A stretch of 64,000 nucleotides of DNA from Candidatus Yanofskybacteria bacterium CG10_big_fil_rev_8_21_14_0_10_36_16. Its GTDB lineage: Bacteria > Patescibacteria > Paceibacteria > 2-02-FULL-40-12 > IGHO2-01-FULL-4-A. The stretch covers positions 23,023 to 87,022 of the forward strand of contig PCXQ01000006.1 in the NCBI GenBank assembly GCA_002794035.1, read 5' to 3'. The notes beneath the pieces were generated by a model. That model was not told the origin of the DNA. It saw only the letters and a program-made list of their open reading frames with translations, and did no database searches. A program made the translations under genes and the position numbers. The first letter of the stretch is position 1, and every line of letters starts with the position of its first letter. Shown in pieces: positions 31,475-40,372 of this stretch.

Positions 31475-31897
31475 ATGGCTAAAAAGATTAAAACAATTAT
31501 AAAACTACAAGTAGAGGGGGGGAAGGCTACACCAGCTCCACCTGTGGGAACAGCATTGGGTCCTCATGGATTAAATATCCAGGAGTTTGTATTAAAATTC
31601 AACGAAGCAACCAAAGATAAAGTAGGCGAAGTAACCCCTGTTGAATTAACTGTTTATGAAGATAGGACTTTTGATTTTAAATTAAAGACCCCGCCTGCTG
31701 CATTTTTACTGCGAAAAGCTGCTGGTATTGAAAAAGGTTCAGGTGAACCAAACAGAAAGAAAGTGGGCAAAGTTACAAAAGACCAAGTACGTCTAATAGC
31801 AGAACAAAAAATGGCAGATTTAAATGCAAACGATATTGAAAATGCATCAAGGATAATAGAAGGGACTGCTCGCTCAATGGGAATTGAAATAAAATAA
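31475..31897 (+). CDS. rplK: Ribosomal protein L11
   Basis: 140 residues. N-terminal domain IKLQVEGGKATPAPPVGTAL with the proline-rich thiostrepton-region motif, LGPHGLNIQEFVLKFNEAT, and the 23S-binding C-terminal domain (RTFDFKLKTPPAAFLLRKA to GTARSMGIEIK). It forms the GTPase-associated stalk base. In most bacteria rplA (L1) follows; here a terminator and pilus genes follow instead. Confidence 0.96.
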   Translation: MAKKIKTIIKLQVEGGKATPAPPVGTALGPHGLNIQEFVLKFNEATKDKVGEVTPVELTVYEDRTFDFKLKTPPAAFLLRKAAGIEKGSGEPNRKKVGKVTKDQVRLIAEQKMADLNANDIENASRIIEGTARSMGIEIK

Positions 31898-31920
31898 AAT
31901 AAAAAAAAATCTATTAAAAT

Positions 31921-31952
31921 AAAAACCATCACGTTAATGCGTGATGGTTTTT
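31921..31952 (+). terminator. Intrinsic terminator after rplK
   Basis: AAAAACCATCACG, loop TTAATG, CGTGATGGTTTTT. Confidence 0.9.
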
Positions 31953-32091
31953 ATTTTAGTTTGTGTTGATAACAGCATGCTAAAACTAAGTTATAATATA
32001 AGTATATTTGGAGTTAACATTAAACAACTTAACGATATGATTATGTAAACAAAACCGCATGGTACGGTGTTTTTGGAATTTTTAATTTATT

Positions 32092-32661
32092 ATGCCAAAT
32101 CAAGAACCGGGCAATATACAACTACTGCCCGCGACAAGAAAAGAAGTCAAAATAAAAAGGCGCAGAAGCTTTAAGGATTTTATAATACCAGCAGGTGCCA
32201 TAGGAATTGTTTTGGCAATTTATGGCGGTTTATTTTATTACAAAAATACATTAATGAATCAACTGACAAACATTGACCAAGAAATTTTAGTAGTAGAAAG
32301 AAGCCGAGACAAGGAACTTGAAAAGGAAATTTTGTCCCTTGAAAAACAACTAAGCATAGTAGGCCCCATGCTTAACAATCATATATTTTGGTCCAAGGGT
32401 TTAGAAAAAATTGAATCTCTAATAAAACCCCAGATAGAAATTGAGACTCTTTCCATTGATACAGTAAAATCAGAAGTTTCTGTAAGTATTAACGCATTGA
32501 ACTATTTGATAATAGCAAAACAAATTGCTGCACTGTTTTCAGATGATGTTATTACCGCGGTTTCTTTAGGAGAAATGAGATTAGACCAAAACGGCAGAAT
32601 AACCTCCTCCATGAGAATAGGATTTGACGGCGACAAACTATTAAAACAAAGAGTGGAATAG
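32092..32661 (+). CDS. pilN: PilN-like pilus alignment protein
   Basis: 189 residues. A cytosolic N-terminus with NIQLLPATRKEVK, close to the NLLP motif that PilN uses to bind PilM, one membrane helix (IIPAGAIGIVLAIYGGLFYY, about 38-58), a coiled coil and a ferredoxin-like C-terminal domain. It would link cytosolic PilM to PilO in the inner-membrane alignment complex. No pilM lies in the window. It starts the second pilus cluster. Confidence 0.75.
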   Translation: MPNQEPGNIQLLPATRKEVKIKRRRSFKDFIIPAGAIGIVLAIYGGLFYYKNTLMNQLTNIDQEILVVERSRDKELEKEILSLEKQLSIVGPMLNNHIFWSKGLEKIESLIKPQIEIETLSIDTVKSEVSVSINALNYLIIAKQIAALFSDDVITAVSLGEMRLDQNGRITSSMRIGFDGDKLLKQRVE

Positions 32662-32704
32662 ATAATTTGCACTAAAAGTTTTTAATAAAAAATAAATTAA
32701 TTTA

Positions 32705-33238
32705 ATGATAAGAAATATTTTACCTTCATTTTTAATTGGTGCTGCCTTCTTCGGGATTTTTGTGTTGGTACTACCTCAATATGATTCCATTAAAACTCTT
32801 TGGGGTGAAATAGCATCAAGACAAGAAATATTAGACGAAAGACGAGAGGCCTTACAATCTGTAACAGCACTAGGAAGACAAATAAGGAATAGCGAAGAAC
32901 TTGAAAGATTAGAGTTACTAGTCCCCACAAGCGCTAAAACAGAGGAAATAATTTCCAGCTTAGACAATATTGCTGCCCAATCAGGATTAACAATGAATAG
33001 TCTTACTGTTGCAGGCACTACAAACAACACAAAAAGAGGCGGCAGTTCCGGATATAAAAACGTACTAATAGACATTTCCCTCAATGGAAGCTACAACTCA
33101 TTACTTAATTTCCTATCATTAATTGAACAAAACTTAAGGGTATACGACATAAATGAAATCTCTATGACAACTGATCGCGGTAGCTTCCTAATAAACCTAA
33201 CCATTAACGCTTACCAATTAGAGGTACCCGAGGGCTAA
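32705..33238 (+). CDS. pilO: PilO-like pilus alignment protein
   Basis: 177 residues. One N-terminal membrane helix (FLIGAAFFGIFVLVLP), a coiled coil (about 30-65: LWGEIASRQEILDERREAL) and a C-terminal alpha/beta domain (VLIDISLNGSYNSLLNFLSLIEQNLRVYDI), the standard PilO layout. It pairs with PilN, encoded 43 bp upstream. Confidence 0.78.
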   Translation: MIRNILPSFLIGAAFFGIFVLVLPQYDSIKTLWGEIASRQEILDERREALQSVTALGRQIRNSEELERLELLVPTSAKTEEIISSLDNIAAQSGLTMNSLTVAGTTNNTKRGGSSGYKNVLIDISLNGSYNSLLNFLSLIEQNLRVYDINEISMTTDRGSFLINLTINAYQLEVPEG

Positions 33239-33264
33239 TAAATAATTAATATTAAAATAATCTA

Positions 33265-33630
33265 ATGGCAAATTCTATAAGACAAAAAAGCTCTACTAAA
33301 ACCATGCTAATTATGATGGTATTTTTGGGTATAGCAGCGGGTTATATTTTTTATTTTCAAACGCTAAAAGACCAAGCGCTAAGCATTGCACCATTGCCAA
33401 TTAGAACAGGCGATGATCTTACTAAGCTAAAAGATAAAAAACTTAATTTGACTGTTTTTAATAATAATATTTATAAAACCCTTCGTATTTTTGGAGAGGT
33501 TCCTGTAGACCCAGGCATAGTTGGCAAAGAAAACCTTTTTGATCTAATAAGCGTACCAGAGGAAGCACTCCAGCCTTCTCCACAGCCTGAAGAATCTGCG
33601 CCACCAGAAACAACCCCACAAGCTCAATAA
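33265..33630 (+). CDS. Small pilus-cluster membrane protein (PilP position)
   Basis: 121 residues. One membrane helix near the N-terminus (TMLIMMVFLGIAAGYIFYF), a short folded part and a Pro/Glu-rich disordered tail (PSPQPEESAPPETTPQAQ). It follows PilN and PilO, where PilP is found in diderms, but no lipobox or PilP domain is evident. Probably a third component of the alignment complex. Confidence 0.6.
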   Translation: MANSIRQKSSTKTMLIMMVFLGIAAGYIFYFQTLKDQALSIAPLPIRTGDDLTKLKDKKLNLTVFNNNIYKTLRIFGEVPVDPGIVGKENLFDLISVPEEALQPSPQPEESAPPETTPQAQ

Positions 33631-33744
33631 CATTTAATAAAAATAAAAACTAATAAATCAGGCTATAGTACTAAAACCTTGAACAACCAAAACACGGGAT
33701 ATCTCAGACTTGGCACTTTTAGCTTATGGTTTATCTAAAAGTAA

Positions 33745-35535
33745 TTGCCCTATAAACAACCCACGTATCTAATAAGTGAGATAACAAAAAGGGGGCTCAT
33801 AGCGCCCGAGGTTATTAGCATAGCAGAAACAGAAGCTGTTGAAGAAAACAAAGATTTAGGACAAATACTTGTTGAAAAAGAAGCTATTGATGATGACAAT
33901 CTAGCAAAGTTAAAATCTGAAATATATCAACTCCCAATCGTTAATCTTCCTTCTGTTGAAGTCAAAAAAGAAGTAGCTCAATTAATTTCTGCTGATGTTA
34001 TGGAATTTTACCAGATAATCCCTTTTGCTATTGAAGGCGATATTTTAAAAGTTGCGATAGTAAACCCTGAAGACATAGATGCTCTTGAGGCATTAAAATT
34101 CATAGCAGCGGAAAAAGAGCTAACTACCGAGAAATACATAATAACATACAAGGATTTTGAAAACTTAAAAAGAAATTTAAGACCACTATCACGAGAAGTA
34201 GGCAAAGCCCTAGAATCATTCTCCCAAGAAACATCAAAAAAGGAGCTGGAGTTGGAAAAAGGAGGAGGTCTTGATGAAATCACCGTGGATGCTCCGGTAA
34301 GCAGGATAGTAGCAGCTATTGTAAAACATGCCGTTGATACAAGAGCATCAGACATACACGTAGAACCTTTTGAGGAAAGCGTACGGTTAAGATTTAGAAT
34401 TGATGGTGTTATGCAAATAATGCTATCTTTGCCAAAAAATCTTTTAGCACCGGTTGTGACTAGAATTAAAATATTATCTGAAATGAAAATAGATGAGACT
34501 CGCATACCTCAAGACGGCCGTTTCTCCACAGCTCTAGGAGATAGAAAGATAGACTTTCGTGTGTCAACAATACCAACAAGGAACGGAGAAAAAACCGTTA
34601 TGAGAATTTTAGACCCGCTAGTGGGAGATATAAACCTAACGGAGCTTGGACTTGAAGGCCGCTCCCTAAAATTAGTAAGAGAAAACATAAACAAACCATT
34701 TGGTTCTATATTAATAACAGGTCCTACAGGATCAGGAAAATCAACGACTCTTGCAGCAATATTAAGAGAAATAAACGATGAGGGCATTAACATCATAACC
34801 CTTGAAAACCCTATTGAATATTATGTAGAGGGCGTAAACCAATCTCAAATTCATGAAGAAGTAGGTTATACCTTCGCATCAGGTCTTAGACACATATTAA
34901 GGCAAGACCCAGATATAATAATGGTAGGTGAGATACGTGATGGTGAGACGGCTAATCTGGCAATTCAATCTGCCCTTACCGGTCACTTAGTATTGTCAAC
35001 ACTCCACACAAATGACACAATAGGCATAATACCCAGATTGGTAAACATGGGTGTTGAGCCATACCTTGTGGCCCCAACCTTAAACATAGGGCTTGCTCAG
35101 CGTCTTTTAAGAAAGTTATGCGATCAATGCAAAGCAGAAACAAAAGCTACTTCTTCTGAAGCCGAAATTATTAAACGAGCGCTTAAAAATATGCCAGAAG
35201 ATGAGAAGAAAGATTTACAACAAGACAATTTCAAAATCTATAAAGCAGGCGAAGGATGCAAAGAATGCGGAGGCAAGGCATACAAAGGACGAATCGCCAT
35301 ATTTGAAACTCTTGAAATGACTGACCAGCTTGAAAAAATTATACTTGGAAAAATTTCAGAGCAAGCTTTTCGTGAAGAAGCTAAAAGACAAGGAATGATA
35401 TCGGTGTTCCAAGATGGCATAAGAAAAGTCCTTCATGGCGTATCTTCCCTAGAAGAATTATTCACAGTAGCTCAAGAAGGACAAGAGAGCAGTGATAAAA
35501 ATGAAAAAGAAATAACTAAAAATAATATAAATTAG
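33745..35535 (+). CDS. pilB: Type IV pilus extension ATPase PilB (second cluster)
   Basis: 596 residues. N-terminal MshEN/T2SSE_N domain (LISEITKRGLIAPEVISIA, LGQILVEKEAIDDDNLAKL), then the ATPase: Walker A GPTGSGKSTTL near residue 326, ITLENPIEYYVEG (Asn instead of Asp in the Asp box), IIMVGEIRDGETANLA, LVLSTLHTNDT, and a CxxC...CxxC zinc site. The start is TTG 33745 because an in-frame stop lies directly upstream. It differs from the first PilB in having the ordinary N-terminal domain. Confidence 0.92.
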   Translation: MPYKQPTYLISEITKRGLIAPEVISIAETEAVEENKDLGQILVEKEAIDDDNLAKLKSEIYQLPIVNLPSVEVKKEVAQLISADVMEFYQIIPFAIEGDILKVAIVNPEDIDALEALKFIAAEKELTTEKYIITYKDFENLKRNLRPLSREVGKALESFSQETSKKELELEKGGGLDEITVDAPVSRIVAAIVKHAVDTRASDIHVEPFEESVRLRFRIDGVMQIMLSLPKNLLAPVVTRIKILSEMKIDETRIPQDGRFSTALGDRKIDFRVSTIPTRNGEKTVMRILDPLVGDINLTELGLEGRSLKLVRENINKPFGSILITGPTGSGKSTTLAAILREINDEGINIITLENPIEYYVEGVNQSQIHEEVGYTFASGLRHILRQDPDIIMVGEIRDGETANLAIQSALTGHLVLSTLHTNDTIGIIPRLVNMGVEPYLVAPTLNIGLAQRLLRKLCDQCKAETKATSSEAEIIKRALKNMPEDEKKDLQQDNFKIYKAGEGCKECGGKAYKGRIAIFETLEMTDQLEKIILGKISEQAFREEAKRQGMISVFQDGIRKVLHGVSSLEELFTVAQEGQESSDKNEKEITKNNIN

Positions 35536-35548
35536 AGGTTTGCAATTA

Positions 35549-35638
35549 AACATCAATTCCAGTTAAAAACTCCCGATGCCTTGCATCGAGAATCCTCGAT
35601 AATTAAATCAAGGAACTCGAAAAATTTATTGGGATTCC
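35549..35638 (+). repeat. Intergenic repeat, copy 3 (between pilB and pilT)
   Basis: Begins AACATCAATTCCAGTTAAA and CTCCCGATGC-CTT-GCATCGA; more diverged than copies 1 and 2, but the same length and hairpin plan. Confidence 0.78.
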
Positions 35639-35644
35639 AACACA

Positions 35645-36715
35645 GTGGACTACCAAAAACAAATAAATGACTTGTTAATGGAAACAGCCCAAAAAAATGG
35701 GTCTGATTTGCATTTATCGCCTGGATATTATCCAACAGTTAGAATTGATGGCCGACTTATACCACTAACTGATTACAAGGTTTTAGATTCCCAAACACTG
35801 GAAAGCATGGCTTTTAGCATAATAGATGATTTTAAGAAAGACAGATTTAAAACAGAAAAAGAGCTTGATTTTACATACGAACTAAAAGGGCGAATAAGAT
35901 TTAGATCTAACTTTTATTTAACCAGAGGAAAAATAGCAGCTGCATTCAGGCTTATTCCTACTGAGATTAAAACTTTGGAGGAGTTAAGACTTCCGCCTAT
36001 TCTAAAGATTTTTAGTAAGCTATCTCAAGGTTTTGTTCTTATTGTCGGACCAAACGGTCACGGGAAAACGACAACCTTGGCGGCACTAATAGATTCAATC
36101 AACAAAGAAAGGGCTGAAAAAATAGTTACCATAGAAGACCCGATTGAATATGTGTACACTCCCGACAAATGTATAATAGACCAAAGAGAGCTAGGTCAGG
36201 ACACGCTTTCATTCGGTAAAGCACTTAGATCAACTTTTAGAGAAAACGTAAACGTAATTATGGTAGGTGAGATGAGGGATTACGAAACAATGAGCGCAGC
36301 TGTAACAGCAGCTGAGACAGGGCACTTGGTATTTGGCACTCTTCACACCAATAATGCAGCTCAAACAATTCAAAGAATTGTTGATACTTTTCCGCCCTCA
36401 CAACAAGCACAGGTAATAGCACAGTTAGCAAATACTATCTCAGGAATTGTTTCTCAAAGATTAATACCTAGGATCAAAGGAGGTCAGATCCCGGCAGTAG
36501 AAGTTTTAATAGCAAATTCTGCAGTAAGAACTTTGATAAGAGAAAGAAAATTCCAACAGTTAAACCTTGTAATAGATACGAGTTTTGAGAGCGGAATGAT
36601 ATCTTTGAACAGATATCTTGCGAATCTTGTAAAGAATAAGGAAGTATCAAAAGAACAGGCAGAATTCTTCTCATTAAACCCAGAAGAATTAAAAGAATTA
36701 ATGAAAAACTATTAA
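35645..36715 (+). CDS. pilT: Pilus retraction ATPase PilT
   Basis: 356 residues. PilT layout: N-terminal PAS-like domain (GSDLHLSPGYYPTVRIDGRL), ATPase with an unusual Walker A GPNGHGKTTT near residue 135 (usually GPTGSGKST), TIEDPIEYVY, IMVGEMRDYETMSAAV, VFGTLHTNNAA, and the retraction-specific AVRTLIRE motif. It depolymerises pilin for retraction. Start is GTG 35645. Confidence 0.92.
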   Translation: MDYQKQINDLLMETAQKNGSDLHLSPGYYPTVRIDGRLIPLTDYKVLDSQTLESMAFSIIDDFKKDRFKTEKELDFTYELKGRIRFRSNFYLTRGKIAAAFRLIPTEIKTLEELRLPPILKIFSKLSQGFVLIVGPNGHGKTTTLAALIDSINKERAEKIVTIEDPIEYVYTPDKCIIDQRELGQDTLSFGKALRSTFRENVNVIMVGEMRDYETMSAAVTAAETGHLVFGTLHTNNAAQTIQRIVDTFPPSQQAQVIAQLANTISGIVSQRLIPRIKGGQIPAVEVLIANSAVRTLIRERKFQQLNLVIDTSFESGMISLNRYLANLVKNKEVSKEQAEFFSLNPEELKELMKNY

Positions 36716-36743
36716 AACTTATAAATAGTTTCTAAGTTTATAA

Positions 36744-37958
36744 ATGGCAGAGTTTATTTACCAAGCAAAAAATCCAGCTGGTGAAACAGTTGAAGGGAAA
36801 ATAGACGCACCGTCAGAAAATGACGCCGTTAATTTTTTGCATGAAAGAAATTTTGTAATATTAAGCCTTGAAGAAGCACAAAAGAATATATTCAGCATAG
36901 ACATTTCATCTCTATTTGAGCAGGCAAATACCAAAGACATCGTTATATTCACGAGGCAGCTAGCTACTCTACTAGGAGCTGATGTACCCTTAGTTGAAGG
37001 CATAAAAACAATAGCAAGGCAAACAGAAAAAGAATCATTTAAAAAAATAATAAATGCCGTAGCTGCATCTGTCGAAGGAGGCGCAGCATTATCGGCTGCC
37101 TTATCTGAATTTGGTGATATTTTTTCTGATTTTTACATCAGCTTGGTAAAAGCAGGTGAAGTTTCAGGCAAACTTAATGAAACCCTTAATTATCTAGCGG
37201 ATTACCTTGAAAGAAAGGAAGGTATCAGCTCAACCATTCGAGGAGCAATGGCATATCCTGTTTTTGTTCTTATTGCCCTTGTTATTGTAATGATAATAAT
37301 GATGATATGGGTTTTACCGCAACTATTGGCCATTATCAGTGATGCAGGGGTTAAAGAAATTCCCTTTACTACCAGGGTTATAATATTCACAACAGAATTT
37401 TTTAATAAATACATATTACTAATCGCCTTAGGAGCAATAATGGCTGGAATGGGCCTTTTTAGTTATTTAAAAACACCAGGGGGCAAGGTTTGGTTTGATG
37501 GATTTAAAATTTCAATTCCAAGACTCGGAAGCATAATAAAAAGCTTTTATATCTCACGTTTCGCAGAAACCTTATCAACACTAATTAAAGCAGGAGTACC
37601 AATATTAAGATCGTTACAGGTAACAGGAGATGTTGTCGGAAATTCGATTTACAAGGAATCTATAATGGAGGCTCATGAAAGCATAAAAACAGGAGGAACA
37701 ATGTCTGAGGTATTCCAAAAATACCCCAATGAATTTCCGACATTAGTTACATCAATGTTATCCATTGGAGAAAAAACTGGAAGAACTGATTTTATGCTTG
37801 AAAACATATTTAATTTTTACAAAAAAGAAACCGAAAACAGCATAAACAGTTTATCTCAACTTCTTGAACCTGTAATGATTATGATTCTAGGTATAGGTGT
37901 AGCATTTTTGGTTTCGGGTATACTTTTGCCTATATACAGCTTGGTTGGATCAAATTAA
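36744..37958 (+). CDS. pilC: Type IV pilus platform protein PilC (second cluster)
   Basis: 404 residues: N-terminal cytosolic module (AEFIYQAKNPAGETVEGKI), two T2SF repeats (IVFTRQLATLLGADVPLVEG and FYISRFAETLSTLIKAGVP) with GE loops (KAGEVSGKLNE, SIGEKTGRTD), and membrane helices near residues 172-196, 222-245 and at the C-terminus. Complete and typical. Confidence 0.94.
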   Translation: MAEFIYQAKNPAGETVEGKIDAPSENDAVNFLHERNFVILSLEEAQKNIFSIDISSLFEQANTKDIVIFTRQLATLLGADVPLVEGIKTIARQTEKESFKKIINAVAASVEGGAALSAALSEFGDIFSDFYISLVKAGEVSGKLNETLNYLADYLERKEGISSTIRGAMAYPVFVLIALVIVMIIMMIWVLPQLLAIISDAGVKEIPFTTRVIIFTTEFFNKYILLIALGAIMAGMGLFSYLKTPGGKVWFDGFKISIPRLGSIIKSFYISRFAETLSTLIKAGVPILRSLQVTGDVVGNSIYKESIMEAHESIKTGGTMSEVFQKYPNEFPTLVTSMLSIGEKTGRTDFMLENIFNFYKKETENSINSLSQLLEPVMIMILGIGVAFLVSGILLPIYSLVGSN

Positions 37959-38131
37959 AGTTAATTTTTACTTTTTTAATATTTTATGTTTGATATTAAT
38001 GTTGATAACATTCTTGCTAGTAACCTATGATATAAAATATAATTAAATTAAATAGCTATAATATTAATTACAGCTTAAATTTTGTTTGACAGTTCGTTAG
38101 ATAATAGTCGGATGTATCCGTCAATTGTCCA

Positions 38132-38794
38132 ATGTTAATTGTCAAATACCAATTCATCGTGTCGATTTTAAATAGTATAAAAAACCTTTTCGTTATAAGC
38201 CCAGACAGAAAGGGCCCCAAAGGTTTTACGTTGGTCGAGTTATTGGTTGTTATAGCCATCATTGGTATTTTGGCAACATTGTTATTGCTTCAATTGGCTG
38301 TTGCCAGAGGTAAGGCTAGAGACGTTAAAAGAATTGCCGATGTTAACCAAGTTAGAACCGCTCTTGAATTGTGGTTCGACGACAACGCAGCCCAATATCC
38401 AGCAACAATGGACTTGTATAGCGACATTGTTCCTAAATACATAGGACAATTACCACAAGATCCTCTTGCTGCTGGTGGTTGCAACACAGATGCAGGTGGC
38501 AATCCTAGGTATGATGGAACTGCAGTTGGTACTGTTAACTGTTACGGTTATGCTTACCACCCCGATGGTGTTGCTTCAGATCCTATAAGATTCCAGGTAT
38601 GGTCACAGCTTGAGCAATGGGCCCCTGCATTAGGTTCTGATGCTGACATTGACTCAACAGGTGCAGGTGTTAATGGTAACCCTTGGCCAGCTGCTGGAGC
38701 AGGAGCAACAGTAGAGGGTGGTTTGGATGATGTTACTGCCAACTGTGACGACGCCACCCCTGGAGATTGCATATACGACCAAGGAATTCTGTAA
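38132..38794 (+). CDS. Type IV pilin (second cluster)
   Basis: 220 residues from ATG 38132; GTG 38159 is an equally possible start and would give a more usual leader. The leader ends GPKG before FTLVELLVVIAIIGILATLL with Glu5. The globular domain contains four cysteines (GGCN, VNCY, NCDD, GDCI), probably two disulfides including a C-terminal D-loop. It lies between PilC and the prepilin peptidase. Confidence 0.88.
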   Translation: MLIVKYQFIVSILNSIKNLFVISPDRKGPKGFTLVELLVVIAIIGILATLLLLQLAVARGKARDVKRIADVNQVRTALELWFDDNAAQYPATMDLYSDIVPKYIGQLPQDPLAAGGCNTDAGGNPRYDGTAVGTVNCYGYAYHPDGVASDPIRFQVWSQLEQWAPALGSDADIDSTGAGVNGNPWPAAGAGATVEGGLDDVTANCDDATPGDCIYDQGIL

Positions 38795-38810
38795 AATACT
38801 CTTAGTTAGT

Positions 38811-39638
38811 GTGATACAAAACAGTATTATCTTATTCATAATCGGTACAGTAATAGGAAGCTTCCTAAATGTTCTCATTTATAGAATACCGATAGGCAAA
38901 GATTTCATTTCGGGCAGGTCATCCTGCCCGAAATGTTATAAAGTGATACCGTGGTACGGTCTTTTTCCGGTTTTTAGTTATGTCTTTCAACGAGGAAAAT
39001 GCTTGTTTTGCAAAGAAAAAATAAGCATTCAATATCCTGTCATTGAAACTATTTCAGGGCTGATTTTTGTTGGAACATCAATGTTTCTATACAGCCCTTT
39101 CTTATCAATACCCGATTTAACTTATTGGCTTTTTTATATTGCAATAATTGAAATAACATTATTACTATTTGTTATAGACTTAAAACACTTCATACTCCCT
39201 GACTCACTGGTATTATCTCTTCTTGTTGCTTTCGGAGCTTATTACTTAACAACGCAAATTCTGGGAATATCTCCGGACTATGTCCAATCCTCTCTAACTA
39301 TCCAAAACAGACTCTTAGGAAGTCTAGTAATAGGCGGCGCTTTATTTCTGCTATGGTTTTTATCCAAGGGCAGGGCTCTGGGGTTTGGTGATGTAAAGTT
39401 AATGTCTGTGCTGGGTATAATTTTTGGCTTAAAAGGTGGTATAATAATATTTTACATGGCAATGTTTATCGGCTTAATTGTTGGCTTGTTTCTAATTTTT
39501 TTCAAACAGGCAGACCTAAAGACAAAAGTGCCATTCGGAACATTTATAGGATTGTCTGTCCTAACATACATATTTTTCTATAATCAAATTATATCCTATG
39601 TTAATTTTTTAATACTAAGAGCGTTCACAACAGTATAG
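38811..39638 (+). CDS. pilD: Prepilin peptidase PilD
   Basis: 275 residues from GTG 38811; the longer open frame overlaps the pilin and is rejected. N-terminal GSFLNVLIYRIP and the four-cysteine zinc motif (SSCPKC...GKCLFCKEK) of the methylation domain, and both catalytic aspartates (VIDLKHFILPD and GFGDVKLM). It cleaves prepilin leaders before Phe1 and methylates the new N-terminus, presumably for both pilus clusters. About seven membrane segments. A 26-base palindrome at 38907-38936 encodes the SGRSSCP region. Confidence 0.93.
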   Translation: MIQNSIILFIIGTVIGSFLNVLIYRIPIGKDFISGRSSCPKCYKVIPWYGLFPVFSYVFQRGKCLFCKEKISIQYPVIETISGLIFVGTSMFLYSPFLSIPDLTYWLFYIAIIEITLLLFVIDLKHFILPDSLVLSLLVAFGAYYLTTQILGISPDYVQSSLTIQNRLLGSLVIGGALFLLWFLSKGRALGFGDVKLMSVLGIIFGLKGGIIIFYMAMFIGLIVGLFLIFFKQADLKTKVPFGTFIGLSVLTYIFFYNQIISYVNFLILRAFTTV

Positions 39639-39649
39639 TTTTATAACAA

Positions 39650-40099
39650 ATGGAGTATCAAACAAAAAATCAAAAGGTTTTATTTATCTCATCTTTAATA
39701 TTGTTAATTGCTTCTTTAATATACTTAAATTTTAATAACTTAAAAAACCTAATAGAAAATCGGTTCAATCTTAGTTCCCCAATTTCATCCTCAAAAACTT
39801 CGGCACTAATCATCGATTATGGGAACGGCAGACAAAGAATGTTTGAAGGACCCGTAACAGACAACATGGATGTATTTGAAGCAATTCTTGCAGCAAAAAA
39901 TGGGGGAGGTTTTAATATTTTATATCATGCCAACTCCAACAAAGAGCCCGTAGCAATTTCTTCCATAGATGAAATTGAAAGCGACCCCTTTGGAAAAAAA
40001 TGGTATGTCTACATCAACAACAACCTCATTGAACAAGGATTTGATGCTTTGTCTTTATTAATAGAAACGGGGGATTTAATTGTTTTAAAATACGAATAA
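39650..40099 (+). CDS. DUF4430-like membrane-anchored protein
   Basis: 149 residues: one membrane helix (VLFISSLILLIASLIYLNF), a linker, and a C-terminal domain with FGKKWYVYINNNLIEQGFDA and ETGDLIVLKYE, the pattern of the DUF4430/SLBB-like beta-grasp domain seen in extracellular cobalamin-binding-type and surface proteins. It lies 11 bp after PilD. Its role in the pilus is unknown. Confidence 0.6.
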   Translation: MEYQTKNQKVLFISSLILLIASLIYLNFNNLKNLIENRFNLSSPISSSKTSALIIDYGNGRQRMFEGPVTDNMDVFEAILAAKNGGGFNILYHANSNKEPVAISSIDEIESDPFGKKWYVYINNNLIEQGFDALSLLIETGDLIVLKYE

Positions 40100-40372
40100 A
40101 ATTATTTTAAAATCTTATCAAGACAAAGAAAAAATACACTTAAATTTAATTTCTTATTTATATAAAGACAACATAGAACTCTATCAATCGATGGCTTGCC
40201 CCGTTTTTAAAAAAGGAAATGTTGCTAATAACCTTCGCCCACAAGTTGCCAAATTGATGAAGCTCGGTGTTAACAAAATTTCATTTAAAAATATTCCTCC
40301 TTTTTAAAGAGCGGGTTTGCCTTGAAGTGAGATTTCTGATTGCTTTTGGGGACTAATTTAAATTTATAAATT
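40100..40372 (+). other. Intergenic region with decayed coding traces
   Basis: A frame without a standard start runs from about 40095 to 40307, including a 38-codon part from ATG 40191 (MACPVFKKGN...). It ends KNIPPF-stop immediately before RAGL: a TAA replaces the TCA of the usual TCAAGAGCGGGTTT prepilin-leader palindrome. It may be a decayed leader cassette like those at 8943 and 41693. No intact gene is supported. Confidence 0.35.

Noticed and set aside
38718..38810. Longer start for pilD overlapping the pilin
   Set aside because: Peptidase homology begins at about 38811; the extension is the out-of-frame pilin C-terminus.
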